A stretch of 64,000 nucleotides of DNA, taken from Streptomyces sp. NBC_01689. Its GTDB lineage: Bacteria > Actinomycetota > Actinomycetes > Streptomycetales > Streptomycetaceae. Made by a program: the position numbers and the translations under genes. Location of the stretch: contig NZ_CP109592.1 of assembly GCF_036250675.1 (NCBI RefSeq), positions 1,860,001 to 1,924,000 of the forward strand. Direction: 5' to 3'. Under the pieces are notes generated by a model. It saw only the letters and a program-made list of their open reading frames with translations, made no database searches and had not been told where the DNA came from. Shown here piece after piece: positions 18,526 through 27,205 of this stretch; position 1 is the stretch's first letter, and every line of letters begins with the position of its first letter.

Positions 18526-20742
18526 TCACAGACCCGTCATGGTCTGCCAGGTCGTGGAGCCGACGACACCGTCGGACGGCAGGCCATGGGCGGACTGGAA
18601 CGCCCGCACCGCGCTGTCGGTGGCCGAACCGTACGATCCGTCGATGTTCAACGAGGCCCCGTGGGCGTTGAGTTGACGCTGCAGGGCCGTCACCGCGGGC
18701 CCGCTGCCGCCCCGCTGCAGGACGACGGCGAGGGCCTGCCAGGTCGCGGGTCCGACGATCCCGTCGGCGGACAGCCCGCGGCCGGTCTGGAAGGCCCGCA
18801 CCGCGCCGCCGGTGGATGTGCCGAAGGAGCCGTCCACGCCGAGCGCGGCTCCCCGGGCGTTGAGCAGGTACTGCGCGGTCCTGACCCGCTCACCGGTGGC
18901 CCCCTGCTGGATCACCGGCCAGTCGGTGCCCGGGAGCGGGGTGCCGCGTCCGGCGGGCAGGGCGAACGGCGCGGGAAGCAGCAGTCGGGTGTTGCGGGCG
19001 TCGGCCGTTCCCCGGCGTCGGCCGATGCCGGCCGCGACCGACTGGAGGTCGTTGGCGGCCAGTTCGCGTCCCAGTGAGGCGAGTGCGGCGGGGCTTCCGG
19101 TGTCCCCACCGCTCGACAGCGGTGCGTCAGAGTCGACCATGGTGGTGAAGACGGACAGGACACCGCCTCCCTCGGCGATCTCGAAGATCCGGCTCTGGAC
19201 GGGCCAGTCGATGTGCGAGGCCGTGTTCACCTCCCAGAAGCCGTGACCGAGGGCGGACGGCCAGGTGGGCTTGTGGGCGGTGATGTTGTTGGTGTGGGTG
19301 TGGCCGTCGACCATCAGGATCACGTTCGGGAAGCGCAGCAGCAGATCGCGGAGTTCCGTCCCGCCGTACGGGGACGCGCTGTCGGTGTTGCCCATGGAGT
19401 CCAGCGTGTGATGGCAGCAGACGACGATGAGCCGGTCGGTCACGCCGGGCTGCTCGACGACCGTTCTGGCTCCGCCGCCGTCGGAGTCGTCGAGTTCGTA
19501 CCGTGAACTGTTCGCCCTGAGCTGGGTGTTGAGCCAGTTCCACTGGTCCTTGTCGAGGGCTCCGTCGGCACCGCCGCCGGTGTTGGTCGTGTCCAGCACC
19601 AGGAACCGGACCGTGTCGTCCGGCATCGCGGGGATCGCGTAGTAGCCCTTGTCGCTACCGGCGGTGAAGCCGTGTCCGCGAGGGGTGCCGGTGGTGTCGA
19701 AGTGCTCGGCGATGAAGTCGGCCCGTGCGAGGAGCCGTCGGGACGGGTCCGCCGTGACGTGCGCGGTCCGCAGGGTGAACTCCCCCGTCAGCACGTCCTT
19801 CAGCAGGTCCAGGTAGTACGTCGCGGTGTTGTCGAAGACGTCCGGGACTCCTTCGACCTCCGTCAGTTTGGTGGAGCCGGTGGCGACGGCCTTGAGCGGG
19901 TCGAAGGGGAGGATGTCGATCGGGACGTTGCCCTGGACGAGTGCGTCGTGGTTGCCGTACGCGGCGTACCAGGGCATGCCGAGACCGGTCGCGGTGAAGG
20001 GGCTGCGGGCGGCCCGGAGCAGGCCGCCCACGACCGGAAAGCCGTGCAGGGCGTTGTCGTCGGGAGGGGTCTGCCGGGCCTCCGGATGCCAGTAGTGGGT
20101 CTCCGTGCCGAACTGCCCGCCCGCGACGCTCTCGTCCTTGGTGGGGTCACCGGAGTCGGGGTGCACGGGGTTGCCGTCGAGCAGGTCGATGTACCACCGC
20201 GTCTCGTTGTACTGGCAGTTGTCGACCGCGTCGCCGGTGACGACGGTGAAGGCCAGCGGTGCGCCGGTGCGCGGGCCGCGCACGACCTGACGGACGGCCC
20301 GGCACATGGCGTCGGTCGTCTGGGTCGAGAGGAACTCGTGGGCGCGGTAGGCCGATTCGGTCGGGTACGAGTGGTAGTGCGGGGGCCCGTAGTCCGCGAG
20401 CCGGTCCAGGCATTCGACGCGCAGCGGTGACTGGTCGTCGACGATGTGCAGGTCGGTCATCTGGGCGAAGGCGACGAGCGACCGGGTGATCCGGGGCGCG
20501 CCGGCGGGGGTGAGGTCGTCGCGGACGAGGTGGGGTTCGCCGGGTCCGGCGACCACACCGCGGTACCCACTGCCCAGGTCGGGACCGATCTGTACGGTCC
20601 CGTCCAGCGTGGTGAGCCCGAACGCGGCACCGGTGCCGGGAGGCGGGGACGCGGCGACGGCCCGCGGACCGCCGACGTCGACGGCCGCGGCCACCACGGC
20701 GGCTGCGGCGGCGGTCAGGATGCTGCGACGGGAGACGGCCAT
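18526..20742 (-). CDS. Tat-exported TIGR03767 metallophosphoesterase with two peptidoglycan-binding modules
   Basis: 738 aa. A twin-arginine signal ([17 protein letters not shown]) begins at ATG 20742. The calcineurin-like catalytic set is complete: DLH in [27 protein letters not shown] and GHTH. The C-terminal 140 residues hold two PG_binding_1 repeats ([19 protein letters not shown] and [18 protein letters not shown]), which should tether the enzyme to the cell wall. The ORF reads further upstream to 20883 but the Tat signal fixes the start. It is a paralogue of the upstream neighbour with the same catalytic domain and a different C-terminal adaptor. The substrate is unknown. Confidence 0.88.
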   Translation of the reverse strand: MAVSRRSILTAAAAAVVAAAVDVGGPRAVAASPPPGTGAAFGLTTLDGTVQIGPDLGSGYRGVVAGPGEPHLVRDDLTPAGAPRITRSLVAFAQMTDLHIVDDQSPLRVECLDRLADYGPPHYHSYPTESAYRAHEFLSTQTTDAMCRAVRQVVRGPRTGAPLAFTVVTGDAVDNCQYNETRWYIDLLDGNPVHPDSGDPTKDESVAGGQFGTETHYWHPEARQTPPDDNALHGFPVVGGLLRAARSPFTATGLGMPWYAAYGNHDALVQGNVPIDILPFDPLKAVATGSTKLTEVEGVPDVFDNTATYYLDLLKDVLTGEFTLRTAHVTADPSRRLLARADFIAEHFDTTGTPRGHGFTAGSDKGYYAIPAMPDDTVRFLVLDTTNTGGGADGALDKDQWNWLNTQLRANSSRYELDDSDGGGARTVVEQPGVTDRLIVVCCHHTLDSMGNTDSASPYGGTELRDLLLRFPNVILMVDGHTHTNNITAHKPTWPSALGHGFWEVNTASHIDWPVQSRIFEIAEGGGVLSVFTTMVDSDAPLSSGGDTGSPAALASLGRELAANDLQSVAAGIGRRRGTADARNTRLLLPAPFALPAGRGTPLPGTDWPVIQQGATGERVRTAQYLLNARGAALGVDGSFGTSTGGAVRAFQTGRGLSADGIVGPATWQALAVVLQRGGSGPAVTALQRQLNAHGASLNIDGSYGSATDSAVRAFQSAHGLPSDGVVGSTTWQTMTGL

Positions 20743-20875
20743 GTCGATTCCTTCGGTGTGGGGGCGGACATGTCGTGGGCCGCCCCGCGCGCGTCCCGCA
20801 CCACGTCGGGGCCGGTGGGGGCGGGGAACGGGTGACGGGACGGCCACGGGGAGGCGGTGCGGGTGCGCGCGGGGC

Positions 20876-20904
20876 CCGGCCACGCCGTGGGAGGGCGTGG
20901 CCGG
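20876..20904 (-). terminator. hairpin between the two phosphoesterase genes
   Basis: A perfect 11-bp stem (CCGGCCACGCC / GGCGTGGCCGG) with a 7-nt loop lies 52 nt downstream of the PLL-type phosphoesterase gene in its reading direction. The second phosphoesterase may therefore have its own promoter in 20743-20875. Confidence 0.55.
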
Positions 20905-20955
20905 CCCCCGCGGTTCAGGCCGGAGAGCGGGACGGGCCGGGTGTCGGCCGGCCGG

Positions 20956-23832
20956 TCACAGGCCGGTGGAGGTGTGCGTGGCGCGCAGCTGGAACTGGCA
21001 GGACTCCCAGGCCGACCACGTGGTGCCGCTGGGGTCGTTCTGCGTGGAGTGGTACAGGGTGCCGGTGCTGTCGACGGCGAACAGTTCGATCCTGCCGGAG
21101 CCGTTCCGCTCGGCGCACACGTGACGCATCCGCAGGGTGGTGGTGCCGAGTCGGGTCGGCATCTGGGACCAGCCCTGCCAGGTGCCCGCGGCGGGGGCGG
21201 TCTCGAAGCGGCGCCACAGCATCCCGTCGGGGTTGGTGCCGAAGAGCGCCAGGCGTCCGTCGAGGTTGCGGGCCAGGTCGACGGAGTCGAGGATGCCGTC
21301 CAGCGGCAGCACGCCGCCCCACTCGCTCTCGGTCTGCGCGTTGGCGACGTTCATCCTGCGCTGGATGAGGAGGCCGTCCTCCTTGATGGCGACCAGGACG
21401 GCGCGCCCGTCCGAGCCGGTCTCGACGGCGAGCTGGATCGCGGTGCCGCCGAGCTGGGTCCACGGGGTGAACCAGCCGTTCGAGGCGGTGTCGTCGTTCA
21501 GGAAGTCCTGCCAGCGGTGACGGATGGTGTTGTCGCCACGGGTCGCGTAGACCTGCATGCCGCCCCACTGGTCCTGGACCGCGGTCGCCGAGGTGAAAGC
21601 GGAGTCGAACTGCTGGGCTGCCGTGTAGGTGGCGCTGCCCGCGCTGGTCTGTGCGCGGCGGGTGACGGAACCGTTCTGGTCGATGGCGAACACCTCGACC
21701 CGGCCGTCCTGGTGGCCGGCGGCGGTGACGGACTGCCACCCCGGACCGGCGGCGAGCTTCGTCCAGGGCTGCAGGCCGCCGCCGGTGGTCGCCTGGCGGC
21801 TGGTGTTCCACAGATTGCCCTGCGCGTCCGTGCCGAACAGCTCCAGGCGTCCGTCCTTGTTGCGGGCGGCGGCTATCGGTGAGCCGAGGGGGTGCGGGGC
21901 GTGCAGCGGGAAGGGGGCCGGCAGGAGCAGTTGTGTGTTGCGGTCCTGCGGGACGCCCATCCGGTTGGTGATGCCGTGGTTCACCTCCTGCGGGTCGTTG
22001 GTGGCCAGCTCCCGTGCCAGGGAGGCCAGTTGCGCGGGGGTGCTGGTGTCGCCCCCGTAGGAGAGGGGTGCGGCGGGATCGACCATGGTGGTGAAGATCG
22101 AGAGGGTGGCCGGCCCCGCGGCGGATCCGAACTCGCCCGCGTTCTGGGCGTCGGGGCTCGCCATGATCTCGATGATGCGGCTCTGGATCGGCCAGTCGAT
22201 GTGCGAGGCGGTGGAGATCTCCCAGAAGCCGCCGGATATCGGGCTGCCCGCGGGCGTCGGATGGGGCGTGATCCGGTTGGCGTGCGTGTGTCCGTTGACC
22301 AGGGCGATCACGTTCGGGTAGCGCAGCAGCAGCGCCTTGAGTTCGTCCCCGGTGTGCCGGTCGCCGAAGATCCCGCCGAAGATGCCGTCGTCGAGGTTGT
22401 CCATGGTGGCCAGCGTGTGGTGGCAGAACAGCACGTACATCTTGTCCTGCACACCGCTCTGCGTGACGACGCGGTTGCCGGTGTCGATGTAGCGCGAGCT
22501 GTTGGCCCTGAGCTGCTGTTCGAGCCAGCCGAGCTGGTCGCTGTCGATCGAGCCGCCCGCGGCGCCGGAGCCGAATCCGTCGGTGTTGGTGTTGGTGGAG
22601 TCGAGGGTGAGGTAGCGGATCAGGTCGCCGGAGCCGGACGGGATCGCGTAGTAGGCCTTGTCGATCCCGACGCCCTGGAATCCGTGGCCGACGGGCAGGC
22701 CCGCGGTGTTGAAGTGGTCCTGGATGAAGGCCTTGCGGGTGAGCAGCCGCCGCTCGGGGTCCGCGACCACCCTCGTGCCCTCCAGGTCCCAGGCGACCAT
22801 CAGCTTGCCGAAGGTGCCGAGATCGCTGTAGTCGTCCGGCAGGTCGGCGGAGGTCCCGGTCGTCTTGGACGAACCGACCGTCATGCCCTGCACGTCGACG
22901 AGGTTGTTGTCGATGGGCTCGTTGCCCTGCCAGAGGCCGTCGTGGTTGCCGTACGCCGCGTACCAGGGCATGCCGAGGCCGTGCGAGACGAACGGCCGCC
23001 GGGCCGCGCCCACCGCGCCGCTCGCGTCCAACAAGCCCGGGACATAGGGAAATCCGAGCCCCGACGTGCCCGTGTACCGGTTGCCCGGCACCTGTTGCGG
23101 GGGCACCGACGGGTAGTAGTAGTGGTCGTCCGCGGGGCCGCCGCCGGTCAGGGCGCCGCCGGAGAAGCTCTGGTCGAGGCCGGTCCGGCCGGAGTCCGGG
23201 ACGATGGTGCGGCCGCCGTCGAGCAGATCGATGTACCAACGGTTCTCGTTGTGCTGGCAGTTGTCGATCGCGTCGCCGGTGACGATGGTGAACTGCAGCG
23301 GCTTCCCGCTCCGTGGGCCCTTGCCGACATCGGCGATGGCCTGGCACATCGCGTCGACGACCTGCGTCGACAGGAACTCGTGGCCCCGGTAGGCGGAATC
23401 GGTGGGGTACGAGGCGTGGTGCGGTGGGCCGGCGTCCGCGTACCGGTCCATGAACTCCAGGCGCGCCGGTGACTGGTCGTCCACGATGTGCAGATCGGTC
23501 ATCTGGGCGAACGCCGCCAGCGCCGTCGTCGGCGGGCCGAAGCGGGACCAGAGGTCGGTCCGTATGGTGTGCGCCTCGCCCGGCCCGGCGACGAGCCGCT
23601 GGTAGCCGGCGCCCTGGGCGTAACTCTCCCGCTGCACCGTCCGGTCCCATGTGGTCGCCCCCGGTGCGTCCGAGGCGGACTCCGCCGCCACGGTCTTCCG
23701 GGCGGCGGCCGTCCGGTGGCCGGCCGTCCGCGTCGCGGCTTCGGCGGCGGCGCCGAGACCACCCGCGTCGATGGCCGCGGCCACCACGCCCACACCGGTC
23801 GTCGTCAGTAGCCTTCTTCGCGAGATACCCAC
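20956..23832 (-). CDS. Tat-exported TIGR03767 metallophosphoesterase with PLL/tectonin-like repeats
   Basis: 958 aa from GTG 23832, which has GGGAGA 6 nt upstream and begins MGISRRRLLTTTG, a twin-arginine signal. The catalytic domain has DLHIVDD, GDAIDN, GNHD, CHHTLA and GHTH as in its paralogue. From about residue 640 the protein carries about six beta-propeller-like repeats (DGRLELFGTDAQGNLW, DGRVEVFAIDQNG, GGMQVYATRGDN, DGRLALFGTNPDGMLW, SGRIELFAVDSTGTLY) of the PLL/tectonin type, likely a carbohydrate- or glycolipid-binding head. It is followed at 213 nt by the peptidoglycan-binding paralogue. Confidence 0.87.
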   Translation of the reverse strand: MGISRRRLLTTTGVGVVAAAIDAGGLGAAAEAATRTAGHRTAAARKTVAAESASDAPGATTWDRTVQRESYAQGAGYQRLVAGPGEAHTIRTDLWSRFGPPTTALAAFAQMTDLHIVDDQSPARLEFMDRYADAGPPHHASYPTDSAYRGHEFLSTQVVDAMCQAIADVGKGPRSGKPLQFTIVTGDAIDNCQHNENRWYIDLLDGGRTIVPDSGRTGLDQSFSGGALTGGGPADDHYYYPSVPPQQVPGNRYTGTSGLGFPYVPGLLDASGAVGAARRPFVSHGLGMPWYAAYGNHDGLWQGNEPIDNNLVDVQGMTVGSSKTTGTSADLPDDYSDLGTFGKLMVAWDLEGTRVVADPERRLLTRKAFIQDHFNTAGLPVGHGFQGVGIDKAYYAIPSGSGDLIRYLTLDSTNTNTDGFGSGAAGGSIDSDQLGWLEQQLRANSSRYIDTGNRVVTQSGVQDKMYVLFCHHTLATMDNLDDGIFGGIFGDRHTGDELKALLLRYPNVIALVNGHTHANRITPHPTPAGSPISGGFWEISTASHIDWPIQSRIIEIMASPDAQNAGEFGSAAGPATLSIFTTMVDPAAPLSYGGDTSTPAQLASLARELATNDPQEVNHGITNRMGVPQDRNTQLLLPAPFPLHAPHPLGSPIAAARNKDGRLELFGTDAQGNLWNTSRQATTGGGLQPWTKLAAGPGWQSVTAAGHQDGRVEVFAIDQNGSVTRRAQTSAGSATYTAAQQFDSAFTSATAVQDQWGGMQVYATRGDNTIRHRWQDFLNDDTASNGWFTPWTQLGGTAIQLAVETGSDGRAVLVAIKEDGLLIQRRMNVANAQTESEWGGVLPLDGILDSVDLARNLDGRLALFGTNPDGMLWRRFETAPAAGTWQGWSQMPTRLGTTTLRMRHVCAERNGSGRIELFAVDSTGTLYHSTQNDPSGTTWSAWESCQFQLRATHTSTGL

Positions 23833-23924
23833 GCCATGTCTCCCAGGAAAGGTCGAACCCGTCTCCTCGTCCGGCGTTCCATTCCGTTCCGTCTCGTTCC
23901 ACTCCGTCGCGTTCCAGGCCTCCC

Positions 23925-25514
23925 TCATCGGCCGGGGAGCGGAACGTCGCGGCGGAGAGCGACCCCGGCGTCGGCGGCACGGCCCGCGATGCCGGCGACC
24001 GCGCGCTCGGCGAGGGCCGCGATGGTCAGTGACGGATTGACGGTGAGAGAGGTCGGGACGGCGGCGCCGTCGGTGACGAACAGACCGCTGTGGCCGCGCA
24101 GTTCATTGCCGTCGGTGAGCGCGCTGGTGGCGGGGTCGTCGCCGATCCGCGCCGAGCCGAGCGGATGGGCGGTGACGGTGTCGGCGACGTCCTCGCTCCA
24201 CGGGAGGACCCGGGACAGGCCGTCCTTCTCCATGATGTCCCGCAGCGCGGTGTCCGCCCGGTCCCATGCCCGGCGGGTGCGGGACGTCGGGTGGTAGGTC
24301 ATCGTGCCCTGTCCGAGTCCCGGCGCCAGCCGGATGAAGCCGCCGGTGGGCGGGACCGCCCCGAAGGTGCCTTCGTTGTCGTCCTCGGTCATCGCCAGCA
24401 GGGTGAGCCACGACCGCCACCGCGCCCGCATGTCCCGCTTCCCGACGCCGAACCAGGCGGGTGAACCGCCGGACTGGGCCAGCAGGTTGGTCAGGGGAGG
24501 GAAGTAGATCTGCTGGAGGGTGAAGCGGCTGTACTCCGGGGCGGCCGGGTCGAGGTGGTCGTAGGTGGCGGCGGTGATGGGCCGGCCCACGGGCAGTCCT
24601 TCGTACGCGGTCCCGTCCGGACGGGACAGCCCCAGCAGTGAACGCGCCTTGCGCTCGTCGACGTCGGCGACGCTGACGCGGTCCCCGTTGCCCGAGAAGT
24701 AACGCCCCACGGCGGCCGGGACACCCCCGAGGAAGGGCGCGGACCGCCGGAGGATCACGGGCGTGCCCACGGCGCCGGCGGCGAGAACGACGACCTTGGC
24801 GTGGATGACGCCGGCCTGTGCGGTGCAGCCATAATCATCGGGATCCAGGACGGTGTAGCCGACGGCGTAACGGAACCCGGACAGCGGCGACGGGACGACC
24901 GTCTGGACCTCGTGCAGGGGGCGGATGTCCGCGCCGTGGGCCTCCGCCGCGGGCAGGTAGTTGAGCAGCAGGGAGCGTTTGGCGTCGAAACGGCAGCCGG
25001 AGAGCATCCAGTTGCAGTTGGTGCAGGTGCTGGTGTCGACCGCCACCGGCACGGGGTTGCAGGTGTGTCCGGCCCGGTGGCAGGCGGCGGCCAGGACCCC
25101 GCCCGCGTAGGACACGTCCGGCCAGTCGGTCCGGGTGACCGGCAGGGCCTCCTCGACCCGGTCGTACCAGGGGTCGAGGGCGGCCCGGGTCAGGGCGGCC
25201 GGCCACAGCCGGCGACCGAGGCCGCCGTGCCGTTCGAAGACGAACGACGGTGCGCGCAGCGAGGCGGCGAAGTAGACGACGCTGCCGCCGCCGACGCAGT
25301 TGCCGGCGACCACCGCGACGCCGTCGCCCTGGACCACGTCCACGATCTTGTTGTACGTGCCCAGGCGCATCGACTGGGTGAAGTCGGCGGCGGAGGCGCG
25401 CGGTCCGCGCTCCAGCACGGTGACACGCGCCCCGCCCGCGGCGAGGTAGTAGGCCGGGATCGCGCCGCCGAAGCCGCTGCCGATCACCAGGACGTCCGTG
25501 GTCTGCGCCGTCAT
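23925..25514 (-). CDS. GMC-type FAD-dependent oxidoreductase
   Basis: 529 aa. The N-terminal FAD Rossmann motif (VLVIGSGFGGAIPAYYLAAGG, E of VLERG) is followed by the GMC flavin loop NCVGGGSVVYFAASL. A cysteine cluster CTNCNWMLSGCRFDAK resembles the cholesterol-oxidase-like branch, and the C-terminal GMC signature HPLGSARIGDD to NPSLTIAALAERAV is present. It has no signal peptide, but its start overlaps by 4 nt a Tat-signal DUF5987 gene. In the analogous gluconate/fructose dehydrogenases the small Tat subunit co-exports the GMC subunit, so hitchhiker export is inferred. It oxidises an alcohol or sterol-like substrate, unidentified. Confidence 0.87.
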   Translation of the reverse strand: MTAQTTDVLVIGSGFGGAIPAYYLAAGGARVTVLERGPRASAADFTQSMRLGTYNKIVDVVQGDGVAVVAGNCVGGGSVVYFAASLRAPSFVFERHGGLGRRLWPAALTRAALDPWYDRVEEALPVTRTDWPDVSYAGGVLAAACHRAGHTCNPVPVAVDTSTCTNCNWMLSGCRFDAKRSLLLNYLPAAEAHGADIRPLHEVQTVVPSPLSGFRYAVGYTVLDPDDYGCTAQAGVIHAKVVVLAAGAVGTPVILRRSAPFLGGVPAAVGRYFSGNGDRVSVADVDERKARSLLGLSRPDGTAYEGLPVGRPITAATYDHLDPAAPEYSRFTLQQIYFPPLTNLLAQSGGSPAWFGVGKRDMRARWRSWLTLLAMTEDDNEGTFGAVPPTGGFIRLAPGLGQGTMTYHPTSRTRRAWDRADTALRDIMEKDGLSRVLPWSEDVADTVTAHPLGSARIGDDPATSALTDGNELRGHSGLFVTDGAAVPTSLTVNPSLTIAALAERAVAGIAGRAADAGVALRRDVPLPGR

Positions 25515-26164
25515 GCCGGGCTCCCGGAGGCGGTCGTGTCCGGATGGAGGACCGCCAGCGGGCGGCCGTACGAGAAGTCTGGGAAGCGCCAGAGGCCGTC
25601 CGGGCCGGGCTCGGGGAAGCGCAGCCACGTCAGTCCGGGATGGCCCTGCGCGAGTGCCTCGGCGGTGTCCTGCGGTGCGGCGGTGTCGAACGCCAGCCCC
25701 ACCAGCAGGCTCATCACCTGCCAGACGGGCCGGTCCAGGTCGTCGGGGTCGAAGAGGCCCGCGACCAGGGCGGTGCGGTCGGAGAACGGCAGGCCCACGA
25801 ACGGCGGGCGCGCCGGCGACAGCCAGATCAGGCGGACGGCCGCGTAGGCGACGGCGCGGGCGTCGAGCAGCGCGGCGATGGCCGGCAGCAGCGGCGCCAC
25901 CGGGAGCCGGGGCGACTGGAGGAGGCCGACCACCCCGGCCTGTACCGCTCCGGGCCCGGTGACCGCCCCCGCGACCACCATGTCGCCGGGGAAGCGTCGC
26001 TCGCCGGGGATCAGGGTGTCGGCGAACGCTTCGAGCGTCTGTGTCGTCCAGCTCTCGGAGGCGGTGGACGCGGCGGCCTCGGGTGTCTCCAGAGCGCCGG
26101 TGGACAGTCCCGCGAGGGTGGCGACCAGCGCCTTGAGGACGGTTCTCCGCTCGGGCTCGTCCAT
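25511..26164 (-). CDS. DUF5987 protein, Tat-exported small-subunit-like partner of the GMC oxidoreductase
   Basis: 217 aa. The N-terminus ERRTVLKALVATLAGLSTGA is a twin-arginine-like signal. The mature part (TLEAFADTLIPGERRFPGD, RAVAYAAVRLIWLSPARPP, QVMSLLVGLAFDTA) resembles the gluconate 2-dehydrogenase subunit 3 group. ATG 26164 lies 5 nt after the upstream secreted-protein gene and the stop overlaps the GMC start by 4 nt, a tightly coupled trio. Its likely job is to fold with and escort the GMC flavoprotein through the Tat system. Confidence 0.78.
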   Translation of the reverse strand: MDEPERRTVLKALVATLAGLSTGALETPEAAASTASESWTTQTLEAFADTLIPGERRFPGDMVVAGAVTGPGAVQAGVVGLLQSPRLPVAPLLPAIAALLDARAVAYAAVRLIWLSPARPPFVGLPFSDRTALVAGLFDPDDLDRPVWQVMSLLVGLAFDTAAPQDTAEALAQGHPGLTWLRFPEPGPDGLWRFPDFSYGRPLAVLHPDTTASGSPA

Positions 26165-26169
26165 GGCGG

Positions 26170-26829
26170 TCACCCGCCCAGTGCGCAGCGCAGGTCGTAG
26201 GGCAGGGACACGGTCAGGCCGGTCTCGCCGGCGGCCCGGCCGTAGTCGCTCAGTGCGCGGGCGACGTCGGGGAAGACCGGTTCGAGGGCGGTGACCGCGT
26301 CTCCGACGCCCACGGTGTGTCCGTCGACGCGGAAGTTCGTCAGGCGGGCTCCGGCCCGGCCCGCGGCCTTGTCCCACCAGTACTGACCGTCCCACGCGAC
26401 CCACGGCGTCGCGCCGTGGGTGGACTGCACGCTCCAGTGGTCCTTCTGGTAGTAGTGGCAGGTCACCATGGCGAGGGCGAACCGGGAGGGTTCGGCCAGC
26501 AGGAACCGCAGGGCTCCGCCGTCGTCGACGGTGATGTCCCGCTTGCTGTACTCGACGCACAGCGGGTCGGCGAACATCAGCCACCACGGCGGCTGTTCGC
26601 CCTCTCCGAACGCGTGCCAGGTGCAGCCGGCGGCGAATCCCGGCTCGGTGAACGGGCCCGTGGACGATGCGGCGGCCCCCGCGGAGGGGGCGGCCTCCCG
26701 GACCGGGCTCTCGCGGACGGTGTGTTTCGGCGGTGCCGCTGACGCGGTGCCGCTCGCGAGCAGCACCGCGGATGCTCCCAGCAGCAGCGCACAGCCGGCT
26801 GCGGAGACACGAAGGCGCAGGGGAATCAC
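26170..26829 (-). CDS. secreted protein of unknown function, first gene of the oxidoreductase operon
   Basis: 219 aa from GTG 26829, preceded by GGGAGG. The signal peptide (RLRVSAAGCALLLGASAVLLASGTASA cut near AS-A) is followed by about 185 residues with FTEPGFAAGCTWHAFGEGEQ, CVEYSKRDITVDDGG, CHYYQKDHWSVQSTHG and YWWDKAAGRAG. Four cysteines suggest one or two disulfides. I do not recognise the family. Its position, 5 nt before the Tat partner gene, links it to the exported oxidoreductase. Confidence 0.72.
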   Translation of the reverse strand: MIPLRLRVSAAGCALLLGASAVLLASGTASAAPPKHTVRESPVREAAPSAGAAASSTGPFTEPGFAAGCTWHAFGEGEQPPWWLMFADPLCVEYSKRDITVDDGGALRFLLAEPSRFALAMVTCHYYQKDHWSVQSTHGATPWVAWDGQYWWDKAAGRAGARLTNFRVDGHTVGVGDAVTALEPVFPDVARALSDYGRAAGETGLTVSLPYDLRCALGG

Positions 26830-26950
26830 GAGACCTCCCGTAGGCGGAGCACGGTGGACGTCACGCAGGACCGGCCACCGCCACATCGCGCGGCGGCCCG
26901 GCCGGCACACCGAGGATGAGGCAGACCTACCGGTCAGTACAAGAGGTGGG

Positions 26951-26969
26951 TCAGTGACTGAGCCACTGA
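26951..26969. promoter_or_regulatory. candidate operator upstream of the exported oxidoreductase operon
   Basis: TCAGTG and CACTGA form an inverted repeat with a 7-nt spacer, next to an A/T-rich run (about 26976-26985) that stands out in this GC-rich gap. It is about 120 nt upstream of the first gene of the operon. Confidence 0.35.
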
Positions 26970-27060
26970 ACCTCCAAAAAATTTTCCGCCAACTGAGCCA
27001 GGCGCTGGGGCAGTTGGTCTCCCGATCTCGGGTGACGCCCCGGTGGGGCCCGCCCCGGGC

Positions 27061-27140
27061 GGGTGCGGCGCCGCCCGCGTCGCGTCACCCGCGGGCGGCG
27101 CCGCCCGCGTTCCGCGTCACCCGCGGGCGCGCCGCCCCAC
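27061..27140. repeat. GC-rich direct repeats downstream of the L,D-transpeptidase gene
   Basis: Two copies of a roughly 30-nt unit (GCGCCGCCCGCGT, then CGCGTCACCCGCGGGCG) lie from about 27068. They contain self-complementary GGCGCC and CCGCGG and could fold as terminator-like structures. The gap 26830-27205 shows no gene. Confidence 0.4.
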
Positions 27141-27205
27141 CTTCCGCTTCACCGTGCCGCCCGCCGGTCTCCCCTGCGGACCCGGTGTCGTACCTCCGCT
27201 GCGCG

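Noticed and set aside
20915..23980. A 1021-codon open frame overlapping the PLL-type phosphoesterase
   Set aside because: It is an Arg/Pro/His-rich shadow in another frame on the same strand; the phosphoesterase frame has all catalytic motifs and a Tat signal.
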